Assembly (NCBI RefSeq): GCF_029218125.1
Contig: NZ_JARFXX010000003.1
Location: 124,001 to 188,000 of the forward strand
Length of the DNA stretch: 64,000 nucleotides
Source: Oscillibacter faecalis_A
GTDB lineage: Bacteria > Bacillota > Clostridia > Oscillospirales > Oscillospiraceae
Direction: 5' to 3'
The notes below the pieces were generated by a model. That model was given only the letters and a program-made list of their open reading frames with translations. It was not told the origin of the DNA and searched no databases. Shown in pieces: positions 15,913 to 24,590 of this stretch (position 1 is the first letter of the stretch; each line of letters begins with the position of its first letter). The translations under genes were made by a program, and so were the position numbers.

Positions 15913-17868
15913 ATGGATAACCGGCAGTCGCTTACCAACCGTTTTTTCTCTGTGATGGACGATCTACATGCCTTTTACAAACAGCCTGAAAAGAACTTCG
16001 TTTCAATTATGACCCCGCAGCAAGCCTTTGAACTTGCAGTAAATTTATGGACAACTTTTTGTAATGCACGCGATAACTATTTGACCCTCTGCCAAGTCAG
16101 TTTTTGCCCTCCAGCACTCGAATATCCTTTTTTATTTTTTTACCGTCATCCTTCCAATGGCAGCATTCATACCGTCTACTCATATCCCTATGAATTGTCA
16201 AAAAAAAGCAACCTACTTAGTCTAAAAGGATTTCGATATTTTCTTATAAATGTCTGCAATCTTCCTTATATAGACTGCCCTGAATTTAGGCAACTCTTTT
16301 ATGCCCTACACTCTTTGATTGAAAAATACCCCTACGATAGCACTACTACCATCATGAATCAGCTTAAAATGTATGCACCGCGTATTGCAGCTAATTTAGA
16401 AAAACCGAACTTTTTTACGTTATCTACCGAAAAGAACCTTTATTTTTTTAATGAGCTAAATGAATTTCAATCTGTACTGGAACTGGCGTCTTTGACGGTA
16501 TTGTTTGAATCTGCAAGTCTTATTCCAACGAAACTTCTGAAGAAGTACTTTTCTGATTTAATGCGGCGCTACAAAGCAAATCCAGACAGTGCATTTCAAA
16601 TTCACACAGTAAAACCAGAGGAGGTTATCCCATCTAATACCCTGAATTTTCAATCTAAATGCCATTACACTCTGCATTCCATTTATTATGACCCGCATTC
16701 AGACCGCTTCAAGCAGGTGGATTCATATAATTCTTACGCCGCTGTTGGTTATCAGGCAAAACGCCTCCCATCTTCTGTCCTCGATGAAACCTGTCGAGTT
16801 TCACCCTCCATCACTGCTTTTCTGAATATACTTTGCGGGAACAACTTATCTCTGGTAGACCAGTTTTGCAGTTTTCTAACCGAAGCCGCGCTAACGGATG
16901 GTATACGTTTTTTTGTGCTGTACGCCAAAGCGCACAAAGCAGCACTACAGTCTTTCCTTTCTGAAACACTTAGTTTCACAGCATCCCATATCAGCTTCAA
17001 ACCCTATGCTAAATCCAAACAGCGCATTTGTCCCACATTAAATCAAATCACAAAGCCCACGCATCTGCATTCTCTATTCCTTGCTCAGAGCACTGGAAAA
17101 TGTACAGTCCTTGTGGACGACGTTCTTCCCTCTAATGGTAATTTACCAACACTTCAGAATCTGATTGATGGCAAGCACATCTCCATCAAATCCGATTTTG
17201 CTCCGCTGCAACACTACAATAACCGGCTGTGCATCGTATGTGTTACAGATAAAAGCAGTACGATGGAATATCTTCATAAAAAAGAACTAAAGGCTCATAT
17301 ACTTGACTTCTCCCTTACGGAGTCAGCCGCCTCCCAACCTATAGAGCTTAATTCTACCGATGCGACTTGGATTTATAATACATTGATCCCCTATGGTCTG
17401 AAACTTAAGACACTCAAAGACCAGAAAATCTCTGATCCCGCCCCCTTTGATGTGCAGCGGACGCCTCCCCCATTAGCAGAAACCGCGTGTATTCGCGCTT
17501 TCTTCCAACTCTGCCAGAAGCAGAATGACTGCTGTTGTGACACGCACGAAGTCTATCAAAGCTACTGCCAGTTTCTTGCAGTCACGCAGAATGGCCGAAA
17601 AACTGAATTCAGCAAAATTCAGTTCAACAAAAAATTCAGAGAAATTTCCAAGTCTAAGTTCATTTACAAACGCCCTCACCGCTCGCGCAAAGGGCCATCC
17701 CCATATTGTTACATAGGGTTGAAACTGCCGGAAACCTTCCCACAATCAGAGGCTGCACCATCAGCTCCGCAAGAGGATTGTCTTATGCGGTACTTAAAAC
17801 ATATCGAAAAGTACCAGCTTACCGGACAAATGAAAACTACGCTCGACATTCCTCCATCAAAAAAATAA
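15913..17868 (+). CDS. D5/SF3-like replication helicase homologue with degenerate Walker A
   Basis: A 651-residue protein. The central and C-terminal layout recalls poxvirus D5-like/P4-type primase-helicases of phages and plasmids: an alpha-helical lead-in SPSITAFLNILCGNNL (about 300-315), a core strand FFVLYAK where Walker A should lie, VLVDDVLPSNGN in the Walker B position (about 398-409), NNRLCIVCVTDK (sensor-like) and a C-terminal winged-helix-like region. The P-loop GxxGxGKS is absent, so ATP hydrolysis in the usual way is doubtful. The start at 15913 was chosen for GGAGG 7 bases upstream; earlier in-frame codons lack one. The stop lies in the stem of the following terminator. The family call is tentative. 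Confidence 0.5.
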   Translation: MDNRQSLTNRFFSVMDDLHAFYKQPEKNFVSIMTPQQAFELAVNLWTTFCNARDNYLTLCQVSFCPPALEYPFLFFYRHPSNGSIHTVYSYPYELSKKSNLLSLKGFRYFLINVCNLPYIDCPEFRQLFYALHSLIEKYPYDSTTTIMNQLKMYAPRIAANLEKPNFFTLSTEKNLYFFNELNEFQSVLELASLTVLFESASLIPTKLLKKYFSDLMRRYKANPDSAFQIHTVKPEEVIPSNTLNFQSKCHYTLHSIYYDPHSDRFKQVDSYNSYAAVGYQAKRLPSSVLDETCRVSPSITAFLNILCGNNLSLVDQFCSFLTEAALTDGIRFFVLYAKAHKAALQSFLSETLSFTASHISFKPYAKSKQRICPTLNQITKPTHLHSLFLAQSTGKCTVLVDDVLPSNGNLPTLQNLIDGKHISIKSDFAPLQHYNNRLCIVCVTDKSSTMEYLHKKELKAHILDFSLTESAASQPIELNSTDATWIYNTLIPYGLKLKTLKDQKISDPAPFDVQRTPPPLAETACIRAFFQLCQKQNDCCCDTHEVYQSYCQFLAVTQNGRKTEFSKIQFNKKFREISKSKFIYKRPHRSRKGPSPYCYIGLKLPETFPQSEAAPSAPQEDCLMRYLKHIEKYQLTGQMKTTLDIPPSKK

Positions 17869-17893
17869 AGGGCCGCAAAGCGGCCCTTATTTC
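17864..17893 (+). terminator. Terminator, left copy flanking the 152-bp element
   Basis: Stem AAGGGCCGC / GCGGCCCTT with loop AAA and trailing TATTT. It overlaps the stop codon of the D5-like gene and is repeated almost exactly at 18054-18086. Confidence 0.75.
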
Positions 17894-17897
17894 AGCG

Positions 17898-18049
17898 TGT
17901 CGAAAAAGTCTTTTCTCCCCGCTGAACAAGTTTTCAGAACTTCATAAAAGTTCTGAAAACTAAGGATTTCAATGGCGCAGGACACCCTTCTTGGGTTTCC
18001 CGCGCACACCCTTCCTTACCGTTGCGGAGGATTTACCACTTTATCGACA
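17898..18049. mobile_element. 152-bp terminator-flanked element, copy 1 (MITE-like)
   Basis: Begins TGTCGAAAAA and ends TTTATCGACA, imperfect terminal inverted repeats. Inside are a perfect hairpin (AGTTTTCAGAACTT / AAGTTCTGAAAACT) and a second stem around GACACCCTTCTTGGGTTTCC. The second copy at 62511-62661 shares the ends, the length and the second stem; its first hairpin has a different sequence but the same base pairing. No open frame is present, so it would be non-autonomous. Identical terminators sit on both sides. Confidence 0.6.
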
Positions 18050-18053
18050 GTCT

Positions 18054-18086
18054 CAAATAAGGGCCGCAAAGCGGCCCTTATTTTTC
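18054..18086 (+). terminator. Terminator, right copy flanking the 152-bp element
   Basis: Same stem and loop as at 17864 (GGGCCGC AAA GCGGCCC) followed by TTATTTTT. It probably also ends the minus-strand ATPase gene that stops at 18135. Confidence 0.75.
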
Positions 18087-18134
18087 TCTTTATAATCACT
18101 TTCGTAGGCGGTATTACCGCTATATCAAATTATA

Positions 18135-19343
18135 TCAAAACGCATCCGACAAAAGGAAATCTGCCACATGCATGGTTTGGATTCCCTCATAATTGCCGCC
18201 GGCAAAGTCATCTGTCCGAAGCACATACTTAGGGTAATTATCCCGAATGTCCAGTAGGCGATCATACTCCCGGCGCTCGGTTCTTTCGGTGGAGATTCGC
18301 TCCGTGACCTGCACATACAGCTTTTCGTTCTGCCGGGTAGCCACGAAGTCGATTTCACCATCATTCGTCTTACCGATATTCACCGCGTACCCCCGGCGGC
18401 ACAGCTCCAGATAAACTACATTCTCCAAGCTTGCGGCCACTGTGTCCGGATTGTAGCCCAAGACGCTGTAGCGCAGAGCAGTATCTGCCAGATAGAATTT
18501 TTCCTGCGTTTTCAGCAGTTCCTTGCCTTGTAAATCATACCGGGAACAGCGATGGAGCAAATAGGCTTTCTCCAGCTTCTCAAGGTAGCTGTATACGGTT
18601 TCATTGTCCAGTGTGCGGTGCTCCGCCTTCAAATAGTCCGAAATGGATTTGGCAGAGAAGGTATTCCCTACATTGTTGAAAGTGTATTTCACCACTCGCT
18701 CCAACTGGTCAATCTTGCGAACCTGATTACGCTTTACAATGTCAGAGAAAATGGTGGAGTTATAAATGTCACGGACAATAGTGTAAATCTCGTCCTGAGA
18801 GTAGTTCTGCAAATGGGTCGCTGGAAAGCCGCCAAGGCGGATATAGTCCGCTAACTCCTGCCGGGGATTTCCAACCTCGGCATACTGTCGCTTGAATTTA
18901 AGGTACTCCGCAAATGACAGGGTGAAAATGCGGAATGCCACATATCGGCCGGTCAGGTAAGTGGAGATCTCCGAGGACATCATTCTGGAATTGGAGCCGG
19001 TCACATACAAATCTACATCAAAATCCGATTGCAGGGAGTTGACCACCTTTTCCCAGTCCTTGAGCTCCTGTACCTCGTCCAGAAAGAAATAGGTTTTTCC
19101 GTTAGGGCTGAGGCGGCCTTTTAACTCCGCATACATCTGCCTTGCGGTCATATCCTCATATTCCATGGAATCAAAGCGGTAGCTGACGATCTGCTCTGTC
19201 GGCACACCACGCTCCCGCAGCTTATCCATGATCATCTTCAAAATCGTGGATTTTCCGCAGCGGCGCACACCAGTCAGAATCTTCACGAAGGGCGCATCCG
19301 TGTAGGCCATGATTTTTTCCGTATAAGTCGGTCTGTCAATCAT
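18135..19343 (-). CDS. AAA family ATPase with DUF4143 C-terminal domain (second copy)
   Basis: A 402-residue paralogue of the protein at 13309-14523. Walker A is GVRRCGKST (about 25-33), Walker B-like YFFLDEVQEL, sensor YVTGSNSRMMSSE, then GRYVAFRIFTLSFAEYL. The C-terminal DUF4143 region includes KFYLADTALRYS and GEIDFVATRQNEKLYVQV. Start ATG with GGAGGTGG 5 bases upstream. It has its own strong promoter beside a 33-base palindrome. The two copies differ enough to be old paralogues or separate arrivals, not a recent duplication. Confidence 0.85.
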   Translation of the reverse strand: MIDRPTYTEKIMAYTDAPFVKILTGVRRCGKSTILKMIMDKLRERGVPTEQIVSYRFDSMEYEDMTARQMYAELKGRLSPNGKTYFFLDEVQELKDWEKVVNSLQSDFDVDLYVTGSNSRMMSSEISTYLTGRYVAFRIFTLSFAEYLKFKRQYAEVGNPRQELADYIRLGGFPATHLQNYSQDEIYTIVRDIYNSTIFSDIVKRNQVRKIDQLERVVKYTFNNVGNTFSAKSISDYLKAEHRTLDNETVYSYLEKLEKAYLLHRCSRYDLQGKELLKTQEKFYLADTALRYSVLGYNPDTVAASLENVVYLELCRRGYAVNIGKTNDGEIDFVATRQNEKLYVQVTERISTERTERREYDRLLDIRDNYPKYVLRTDDFAGGNYEGIQTMHVADFLLSDAF

Positions 19344-19365
19344 TCGACCACCTCCATTTGGCTAC

Positions 19366-19425
19366 ATCATATCGCGCAAAAATATAATAGTCAATAATTT
19401 TGCGATTTATAATCGCAAAATTATT
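19366..19425 (-). promoter_or_regulatory. Promoter with 33-base palindromic operator
   Basis: Minus-strand TTGACT (19389-19394) and TATGAT (19366-19371) are 17 bases apart. Immediately upstream and touching the -35 is a perfect palindrome with 15-base arms (AATAATTTTGCGATT, 3-base centre, complement) at 19393-19425, well placed to bind a dimeric regulator of the ATPase gene. Confidence 0.65.
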
Positions 19426-19492
19426 CAAGTCAAGCCAAAATGGCGAAAATTTCCCCTTCACTACAAAATCATCAGTTTAAAAGCAATTTTGA

Positions 19493-19699
19493 GTGTATGA
19501 GTGGGTAAATGGTGTTCCCTTTTCCATGACGCTACACAAGCAGGAATGCAGAGCTGACCGGGCGATCCGCGCCATGCAAAGTCTAAGTGAAGCCGCGCAG
19601 CAGAATGGCACGGCGGATATGTCGCTGGATGAAATCAATGCTGAAATTGCAGCGTCCCGGGCTGGCCATGCGTCAAGAAATGCTCAAAATGGAGCGTAG
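19493..19699 (+). pseudogene. Probable remnant of a RelB/DinJ-type antitoxin
   Basis: A 68-codon frame from GTG. NGVPFSM resembles the IPF segment that follows the ribbon-helix-helix in RelB/DinJ antitoxins, and MSLDEINAEIAASRAG matches the common C-terminal tail of clostridial antitoxins. The DNA-binding N-terminus is missing, no clear ribosome binding site is present and no toxin gene follows. I read it as a decayed antitoxin gene. Confidence 0.45.
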
Positions 19700-19884
19700 C
19701 CATAATACTATGTTGTGCTTGATAGAAGTGCAGTGATTTCCGCTCTGTTTAACCTTTCCTCTATTCCACGTTTGAGCAAATAAAAAAGACGCTACAGCTT
19801 CTATAGGATTTCGGGGCAAACTTTTTGTTACTTTCGGCAGTTGCGTATTTTATCAAAAGTATGTTATTTTAAAAAAGACATATT
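19700..19884 (+). other. Leader upstream of the riboswitch
   Basis: AT-rich, no gene seen. A possible pflB promoter is TTGCGT (19841-19846), 17 bases, then TTATTT (19864-19869), about 20 bases before the riboswitch; both boxes are imperfect. Confidence 0.3.
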
Positions 19885-20018
19885 TCCTGCAACTGACGGG
19901 CAAGGTGGATTGCAAACCACCGGGGAGCAGGGAGTTTCGTAATCAGATGCAGGGTAACTGCATCTCTATGCCGACCGTCTGGGCAGTGTCGCAAATTATG
20001 CGATGCTGTCCTTTTTTG
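19885..20018 (+). ncRNA. ZTP (pfl motif) riboswitch with terminator, upstream of pflB
   Basis: The aptamer shows the conserved first half (ACTGACGGGCAAGGTGG...AACCACCGGGGAGC) and, after a variable stem, the second half GCCGACCGTCTGGGCA, as in pfl/ZTP riboswitches that sense ZMP/ZTP when 10-formyl-folate is short. The last half overlaps a 13-pair stem (GGGCAGTGTCGCA / TGCGATGCTGTCC, some G-U) followed by six T residues at 20012-20017. That is the expected terminator for an ON switch, with ligand binding favouring read-through into pflB. Confidence 0.88.
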
Positions 20019-20062
20019 TTACCCAAAAGAGGACAGCCGAAATCGAAATAGGAGGAAAATAT

Positions 20063-22291
20063 ATGAACGCATGGAACAATTTTAACAGCGGAGATTGGCA
20101 AAACGAGATCAATGTCCGCGACTTTATTCAGAAAAACTATACCCCCTATGACGGTGACGGTGCTTTTCTCGCTCCGGCTACCGCACGTACCACCGCACTA
20201 CGTGAAAAGTTTGACAAGCTGCTTGTTGAGGAGCGTGAAAAGGGCGGTGTACGCAATATCGACACCGAAAACGTTATTACTATCACGGCATTCGGTCCGG
20301 GCTATCTTGATAAGGACAATGAAGTGATTGTCGGCCTTCAGACCGACGAGCCGCTCAAGCGCGCGTGCAATCCGTTTGGCGGTATGCGTATGGTACGTGA
20401 TGCCTGCAAACAGTATGGCTATGAGGTTTCTCCCAAAATTGAGGAGGAGTTCAAGTACCACAAGACCCACAATGATGGCGTATTCTCAGCTTACACCAAG
20501 GATGTTCGTGAAGCCCGTCATGTCGGTCTGCTGACCGGCCTGCCGGACGCCTACGGCCGTGGGCGCATCATCGGCGACTACCGCCGTGTGGCGCTGTACG
20601 GCGTCAACCGCTTAATTGAGGAAAAGCAAAAAGATAAAGACTCTCTTGGTGTAGTTCCCACCACCGAAAAAGAGATTCGCTGTGCGGAGGAGCTGAGCGA
20701 CCAGATCAAGGCGCTCAATGACATGATTACAATGGCCGCTTCCTATGGCTTTGATATTACCCATCCGGCAGAGAATGCCAAAGAAGCCGTTCAATGGCTT
20801 TACTTTGCATACCTTGCTGGAATTAAGGAGCAGAACGGTGCCGCGATGAGCCTTGGTCGTACCTCCACTTTCCTCGACATCTATTTCGAGCGCGACATCA
20901 AAGCTGGTTTGATGACTGAGAGTGAAGCGCAGGAAATCATGGACGATTTCGTGCTGCATCTGCGTATGGCGCGTCATCTGCGTACTCCAGAGTACAACGA
21001 GCTGTTCGGCGGCGACCCGATGTGGATCACTGAAGCTGTCGGCGGTATTAGTGAGGATGGCCGCCACATGGTCACGAAAAACAGCTACCGTATACTGAAT
21101 ACCCTATATAATCTCAACGCTGCCCCAGAACCCAATCTGACTGTTCTGTGGAGTGAAAACCTGCCGGAGAACTGGAAAAAGTTCGCTGCAAAGGTATCTA
21201 TCGACACGGATGCGCTTCAGTATGAAAACGATGATGTCATGCGTCCGTACTACGGCGATGATTACGCTATCGCGTGCTGCGTTTCCGCAATGCGCGTCGG
21301 CAAGGATATGCAGTTCTTTGGTGCACGAGCCAACATTGCAAAGCTGCTGATGATGGCAATTAACGGTGGCCGTGACGAGAACAAGTTTGATCAGGTCGGT
21401 CCTGAAATGCCCGTCATGGAGGGCGACATACTGGATTACAATGAAGTTCTGCGCCGCATGGATATCTACCGTCCGTGGCTGGCAAAAACCTATGTTTCCG
21501 CGATGAACACCATCCACTATATGCATGACAAGTATGCTTACGAGAAAAGCCAGATGGCACTGCATGATACCAAAGTCCGCCGCTTGATGGCATTCGGCAT
21601 TGCGGGCATGAGCTGTATGGCAGATTCTCTCTCCGCAATCAAATATGCCAAGGTAAAGCCCATCCGCAATCCAGAGAACGGTATCATCGTCGATTTTGAG
21701 ATTGATGGGGATTTCCCAAAGTTCGGCAACGATGATGATCGTGTGGATCAGATTGCCTGTGAGCAGGTAGAGAAATTCTATCAGGTGCTCACGCAGTTCC
21801 CTTTGTATCGCAACGCGATCCACACACTGTCTATTCTGACTATCACCTCCAACGTCATGTACGGTAAAAAGACTGGTAATACGCCGGATGGCCGACGTCA
21901 TGGCGAACCGTTGGCACCAGGGGCAAACCCGATGAGCGGACGTGATGTTTCCGGCGCACTGGCATCGCTGAATTCGGTGGCAAAGTTAAGTTACACCTAC
22001 TGCCGCGATGGTATCTCCAACACATTCTCCATCACACCGGGAGCCCTTGGCAAGACCAGTGAGGAGCAGGTGAACAATCTGGTTGCCATCATGGGCGGCT
22101 ACTTCGCGCAAAATGCACATCACCTGAATGTAAACATACTCAACCGTGAAATGCTGCTGGCGGCTTACGAGCATCCGGAGCAGTACCCGAACCTGACCAT
22201 CCGCGTTTCCGGCTATGCAGTGAACTTCTATAAGTTGAGTCATGAGCAGCAAAGAGAGGTCATTTCGCGTACCTTCCATGAGGCCATCTGA
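20063..22291 (+). CDS. pflB: Pyruvate formate-lyase (formate C-acetyltransferase)
   Basis: A 742-residue glycyl-radical enzyme that splits pyruvate with CoA into acetyl-CoA and formate under anaerobic conditions. The adjacent catalytic cysteines are C405-C406 (IACCVSAMRVGK) and the radical-bearing glycine is G717 in the C-terminal RVSGYAVNF. GNTPDGRRHGEPLAPGANP is also typical of PFL proper. The start at 20063 follows AGGAGG; upstream codons belong to the riboswitch leader. It is controlled by the ZTP riboswitch and followed 84 bases later by its activating enzyme. Formate feeds one-carbon metabolism, which explains the link to ZTP. Confidence 0.97.
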   Translation: MNAWNNFNSGDWQNEINVRDFIQKNYTPYDGDGAFLAPATARTTALREKFDKLLVEEREKGGVRNIDTENVITITAFGPGYLDKDNEVIVGLQTDEPLKRACNPFGGMRMVRDACKQYGYEVSPKIEEEFKYHKTHNDGVFSAYTKDVREARHVGLLTGLPDAYGRGRIIGDYRRVALYGVNRLIEEKQKDKDSLGVVPTTEKEIRCAEELSDQIKALNDMITMAASYGFDITHPAENAKEAVQWLYFAYLAGIKEQNGAAMSLGRTSTFLDIYFERDIKAGLMTESEAQEIMDDFVLHLRMARHLRTPEYNELFGGDPMWITEAVGGISEDGRHMVTKNSYRILNTLYNLNAAPEPNLTVLWSENLPENWKKFAAKVSIDTDALQYENDDVMRPYYGDDYAIACCVSAMRVGKDMQFFGARANIAKLLMMAINGGRDENKFDQVGPEMPVMEGDILDYNEVLRRMDIYRPWLAKTYVSAMNTIHYMHDKYAYEKSQMALHDTKVRRLMAFGIAGMSCMADSLSAIKYAKVKPIRNPENGIIVDFEIDGDFPKFGNDDDRVDQIACEQVEKFYQVLTQFPLYRNAIHTLSILTITSNVMYGKKTGNTPDGRRHGEPLAPGANPMSGRDVSGALASLNSVAKLSYTYCRDGISNTFSITPGALGKTSEEQVNNLVAIMGGYFAQNAHHLNVNILNREMLLAAYEHPEQYPNLTIRVSGYAVNFYKLSHEQQREVISRTFHEAI

Positions 22292-22375
22292 TTTTTCGCT
22301 TACGAAGTGAACGGCCATTCCCTCTCGTGGATGCTCCCGCTCCTTCCTGATGCAACGAAAGGAAATCGGCATACA

Positions 22376-23074
22376 ATGATTGGAAACATTCATTCTATTC
22401 AGTCCCTTGGAGCGGTGGACGGACCCGGCGTACGCTATGTGGTGTTTATGCAGGGCTGCCCGCTGCGGTGCGTGTATTGTCACAATCCCGACACATGGCG
22501 GACCGAGGGCGGCACACCGACTAATGTAGATGAACTGGTATGCAAAGCGCTGCGGTTTCAACCGTACTGGAAAAACGGCGGCGGTGTGACGGTAACAGGT
22601 GGAGAACCACTGATGCAGGCGGAATTTGTCGCAGAGTTTTTCGCCAAGCTGCACGAGCACGGTGTACATACTGCATTAGATACCTCCGGTGTATGCAATC
22701 TTGTTCAGGCGGAAAAGGTTCTCATACATACCGATTTGGTGCTGTGCGATTTGAAATTCCTCACGAGAACCGATTATCTTAAAAACTGCCGAGCGGATTT
22801 TGACCAAGTCAAGTGCTTTTTGCAGCTAACTGCAACAAAAAATATTCCGCTGTGGATTCGCCATGTGGTTGTTCCGGGACTGACTGATAGCCTTGACCAT
22901 CTGCGCCGTATAAAAGCCATGGCGGAAAGCTATCCCAATTTTGAAAAACTGGAATTTTTACCGTTCCACAAGCTGTGCATAGAAAAATACGAACAGCTCG
23001 GTCTGGAGTTTCCATTAAAGGATACACCGGCTATGCATCCGGATACGCTGAAAAAACTGCTTGTGCAGTTGTAA
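22376..23074 (+). CDS. pflA: Pyruvate formate-lyase activating enzyme (radical SAM)
   Basis: A 232-residue radical SAM protein. The cluster-binding CxxxCxxC is C28-PLR-C32-VY-C35 and TVTGGEPLMQ is the SAM-binding GGE motif. It abstracts a hydrogen from the PFL glycine to form the radical. I place the start at the ATG at 22376, which gives the usual short N-terminus (IGNIHSIQSLGAVDGPGVR); AAAGGAA lies upstream, and an in-frame GTG at 22307 would add 23 unlikely residues. It is co-transcribed with pflB and ends at a strong terminator. Confidence 0.95.
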   Translation: MIGNIHSIQSLGAVDGPGVRYVVFMQGCPLRCVYCHNPDTWRTEGGTPTNVDELVCKALRFQPYWKNGGGVTVTGGEPLMQAEFVAEFFAKLHEHGVHTALDTSGVCNLVQAEKVLIHTDLVLCDLKFLTRTDYLKNCRADFDQVKCFLQLTATKNIPLWIRHVVVPGLTDSLDHLRRIKAMAESYPNFEKLEFLPFHKLCIEKYEQLGLEFPLKDTPAMHPDTLKKLLVQL

Positions 23075-23112
23075 TGTAAGCATTAAATGTAACTACCAAA
23101 GTTAGCGGCGCA

Positions 23113-23162
23113 TAAAAGTCTTACCCTCCCAGTACACAAGCTGGGAGGGTAAGACTTTTTTC
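23113..23162. terminator. Bidirectional terminator between pflA and the AraC-type gene
   Basis: Stem AAAAGTCTTACCCTCCCAG / CTGGGAGGGTAAGACTTTT with a short loop and T runs on both strands, serving the convergent genes on each side. Confidence 0.9.
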
Positions 23163-23195
23163 AGTAGTATGGGTGCCTTTTGTAGCCTGCAAATA

Positions 23196-24356
23196 TTAGG
23201 AAGTAGAATTAAGTAAAGCATTTGCTGCTTCGGTATCAACACGCCGAAAGTCCGAAGGTGACTGCTGATAATATTTTTTAAATACTTTTTCAAAATAGGC
23301 CGGGTCACTGTAGCCAAGATATTCTGCGATTGCTGTGACTGGCATAGCCCCGGTTTCTAAAAGTTGAACCGCAAGACTCATGCGCTGCTTTAAAAGAAGT
23401 GCACTGAAAGTTGTCCCGGTAGATTTTTTCACAATGGAACAAAAATAAGGCTCACTAATATGGAATCGCGATGCCGCCTGACTGCTGGTTATCGTTTGAA
23501 ACTCTGTGGCAATCATTTGGCATAACCGTTCCCGAAACACTGATGGCTCTAACCACGAAGTGCCCTCCTGCTCCATCGTTTTTTCGATAAAGCAGGCGAT
23601 TTCACGTGCCAAACGCTCCTGCATATCGGAAAAATAGTGATCTGTGTCATAGCTGTGCCACAAAATGCGATTACGGGGATATTTCTTCAGGAGCTCCATA
23701 AAAGGACGGGTATGAACATTTTCCGGAGCTTGCTCATCATTCTTGCAGCTGGCCCAGTAAATTGGCTTTTGTGAGAGAAATTTAACCATGGGAAAATAAG
23801 AATAATTATCGGGCTGTTTTTGTATTTCCTGATAAAGCTGCTCACTGGAAGTATCCGGTAATATTTCAGCTCCCTCTTGTAAGAGCTGCATTAAGCCCTT
23901 TGATACCTTACTGTTTGTTCGACTCATCAGATAGGCCCTGCCAAGGTCATAGGGCATTAAAAAAATGCCTCCAAAGATGGATGGACGCTGCTCCATGGCG
24001 CGGGCAATCACCGGAGCACCATAGCTATGTCCAAGAAGAAAGATATGACGCCTATCAATATGATAGTTCGTATCTGCCATCAGGTAATCAATTACGGCCA
24101 AAGTATCCCGAATGCTTCCGGCGAAAGAAAACACCCCCTCACTGCCCCATGAGCCGCCATAATAGAAGATCAGAACATGAAAGCCTGCTTTTCGCAATAG
24201 CTGAGCAAGGGCTGCGTTCTTTTCATGTCCCGGAAAGCCATGGGCAAAAATAATTGTAGGGTAGTCTTGATCGGTTCCAGCGGAATACAGCATACAAGGC
24301 AGCTTCCCCTGCCAACCTTGAATACAAAATGTAAAAAGAGACGCTGATCTACACAT
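23196..24356 (-). CDS. Alpha/beta-hydrolase fused to an AraC-type HTH regulator
   Basis: A 386-residue two-domain protein. Residues about 15-260 form an alpha/beta hydrolase: oxyanion region FAHGFPGH, nucleophile elbow GHSYG with S111, and a C-terminal HSYDTDHYF region carrying the likely catalytic His. Residues about 285-375 are an AraC double helix-turn-helix (SSQAASRFHISEPYFCSIVK and VTAIAEYLGYSDPAYFEKVF). GGGAGG precedes the ATG. It is divergent from brnQ and the racemase-family gene, which are its most likely targets. The hydrolase could cleave or merely sense a small ester or amide ligand. Confidence 0.85.
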   Translation of the reverse strand: MCRSASLFTFCIQGWQGKLPCMLYSAGTDQDYPTIIFAHGFPGHEKNAALAQLLRKAGFHVLIFYYGGSWGSEGVFSFAGSIRDTLAVIDYLMADTNYHIDRRHIFLLGHSYGAPVIARAMEQRPSIFGGIFLMPYDLGRAYLMSRTNSKVSKGLMQLLQEGAEILPDTSSEQLYQEIQKQPDNYSYFPMVKFLSQKPIYWASCKNDEQAPENVHTRPFMELLKKYPRNRILWHSYDTDHYFSDMQERLAREIACFIEKTMEQEGTSWLEPSVFRERLCQMIATEFQTITSSQAASRFHISEPYFCSIVKKSTGTTFSALLLKQRMSLAVQLLETGAMPVTAIAEYLGYSDPAYFEKVFKKYYQQSPSDFRRVDTEAANALLNSTS

Positions 24357-24590
24357 GAGTTCACCCTCCCCATTTTATTCCACATAAGCATTTTAAATCT
24401 TACCATAGTACAGTATACATGAAAAAAAGCGTTTTGACAGAGTATCTTAAAATCTTCTGAAAACTCAAAAAAATATTCCAGTTACAGCAGGATTATGGTC
24501 ATGATAGAGTAACAAACAGAAAGAGCTTCACAATAAAGGCGCGCCAAGAAGCTCAATGGACATCAAGAGAAAATTGAGGAGGGACCATGT
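24357..24590. promoter_or_regulatory. Divergent promoter region between the AraC fusion gene and brnQ
   Basis: AT-rich region of about 230 bases holding both promoters. TTGACA occurs at 24434 on the plus strand without a good -10 at the right spacing, as expected for an activator-dependent promoter. GAGGAGGG lies 7 bases before the brnQ start. Confidence 0.35.

Noticed and set aside
17898..18049. Interpretation of the terminator-flanked element as a riboswitch or attenuator
   Set aside because: It lies after a stop codon and is bounded by convergent genes, so it does not lead into a downstream gene on the plus strand; a mobile or structured repeat fits better.
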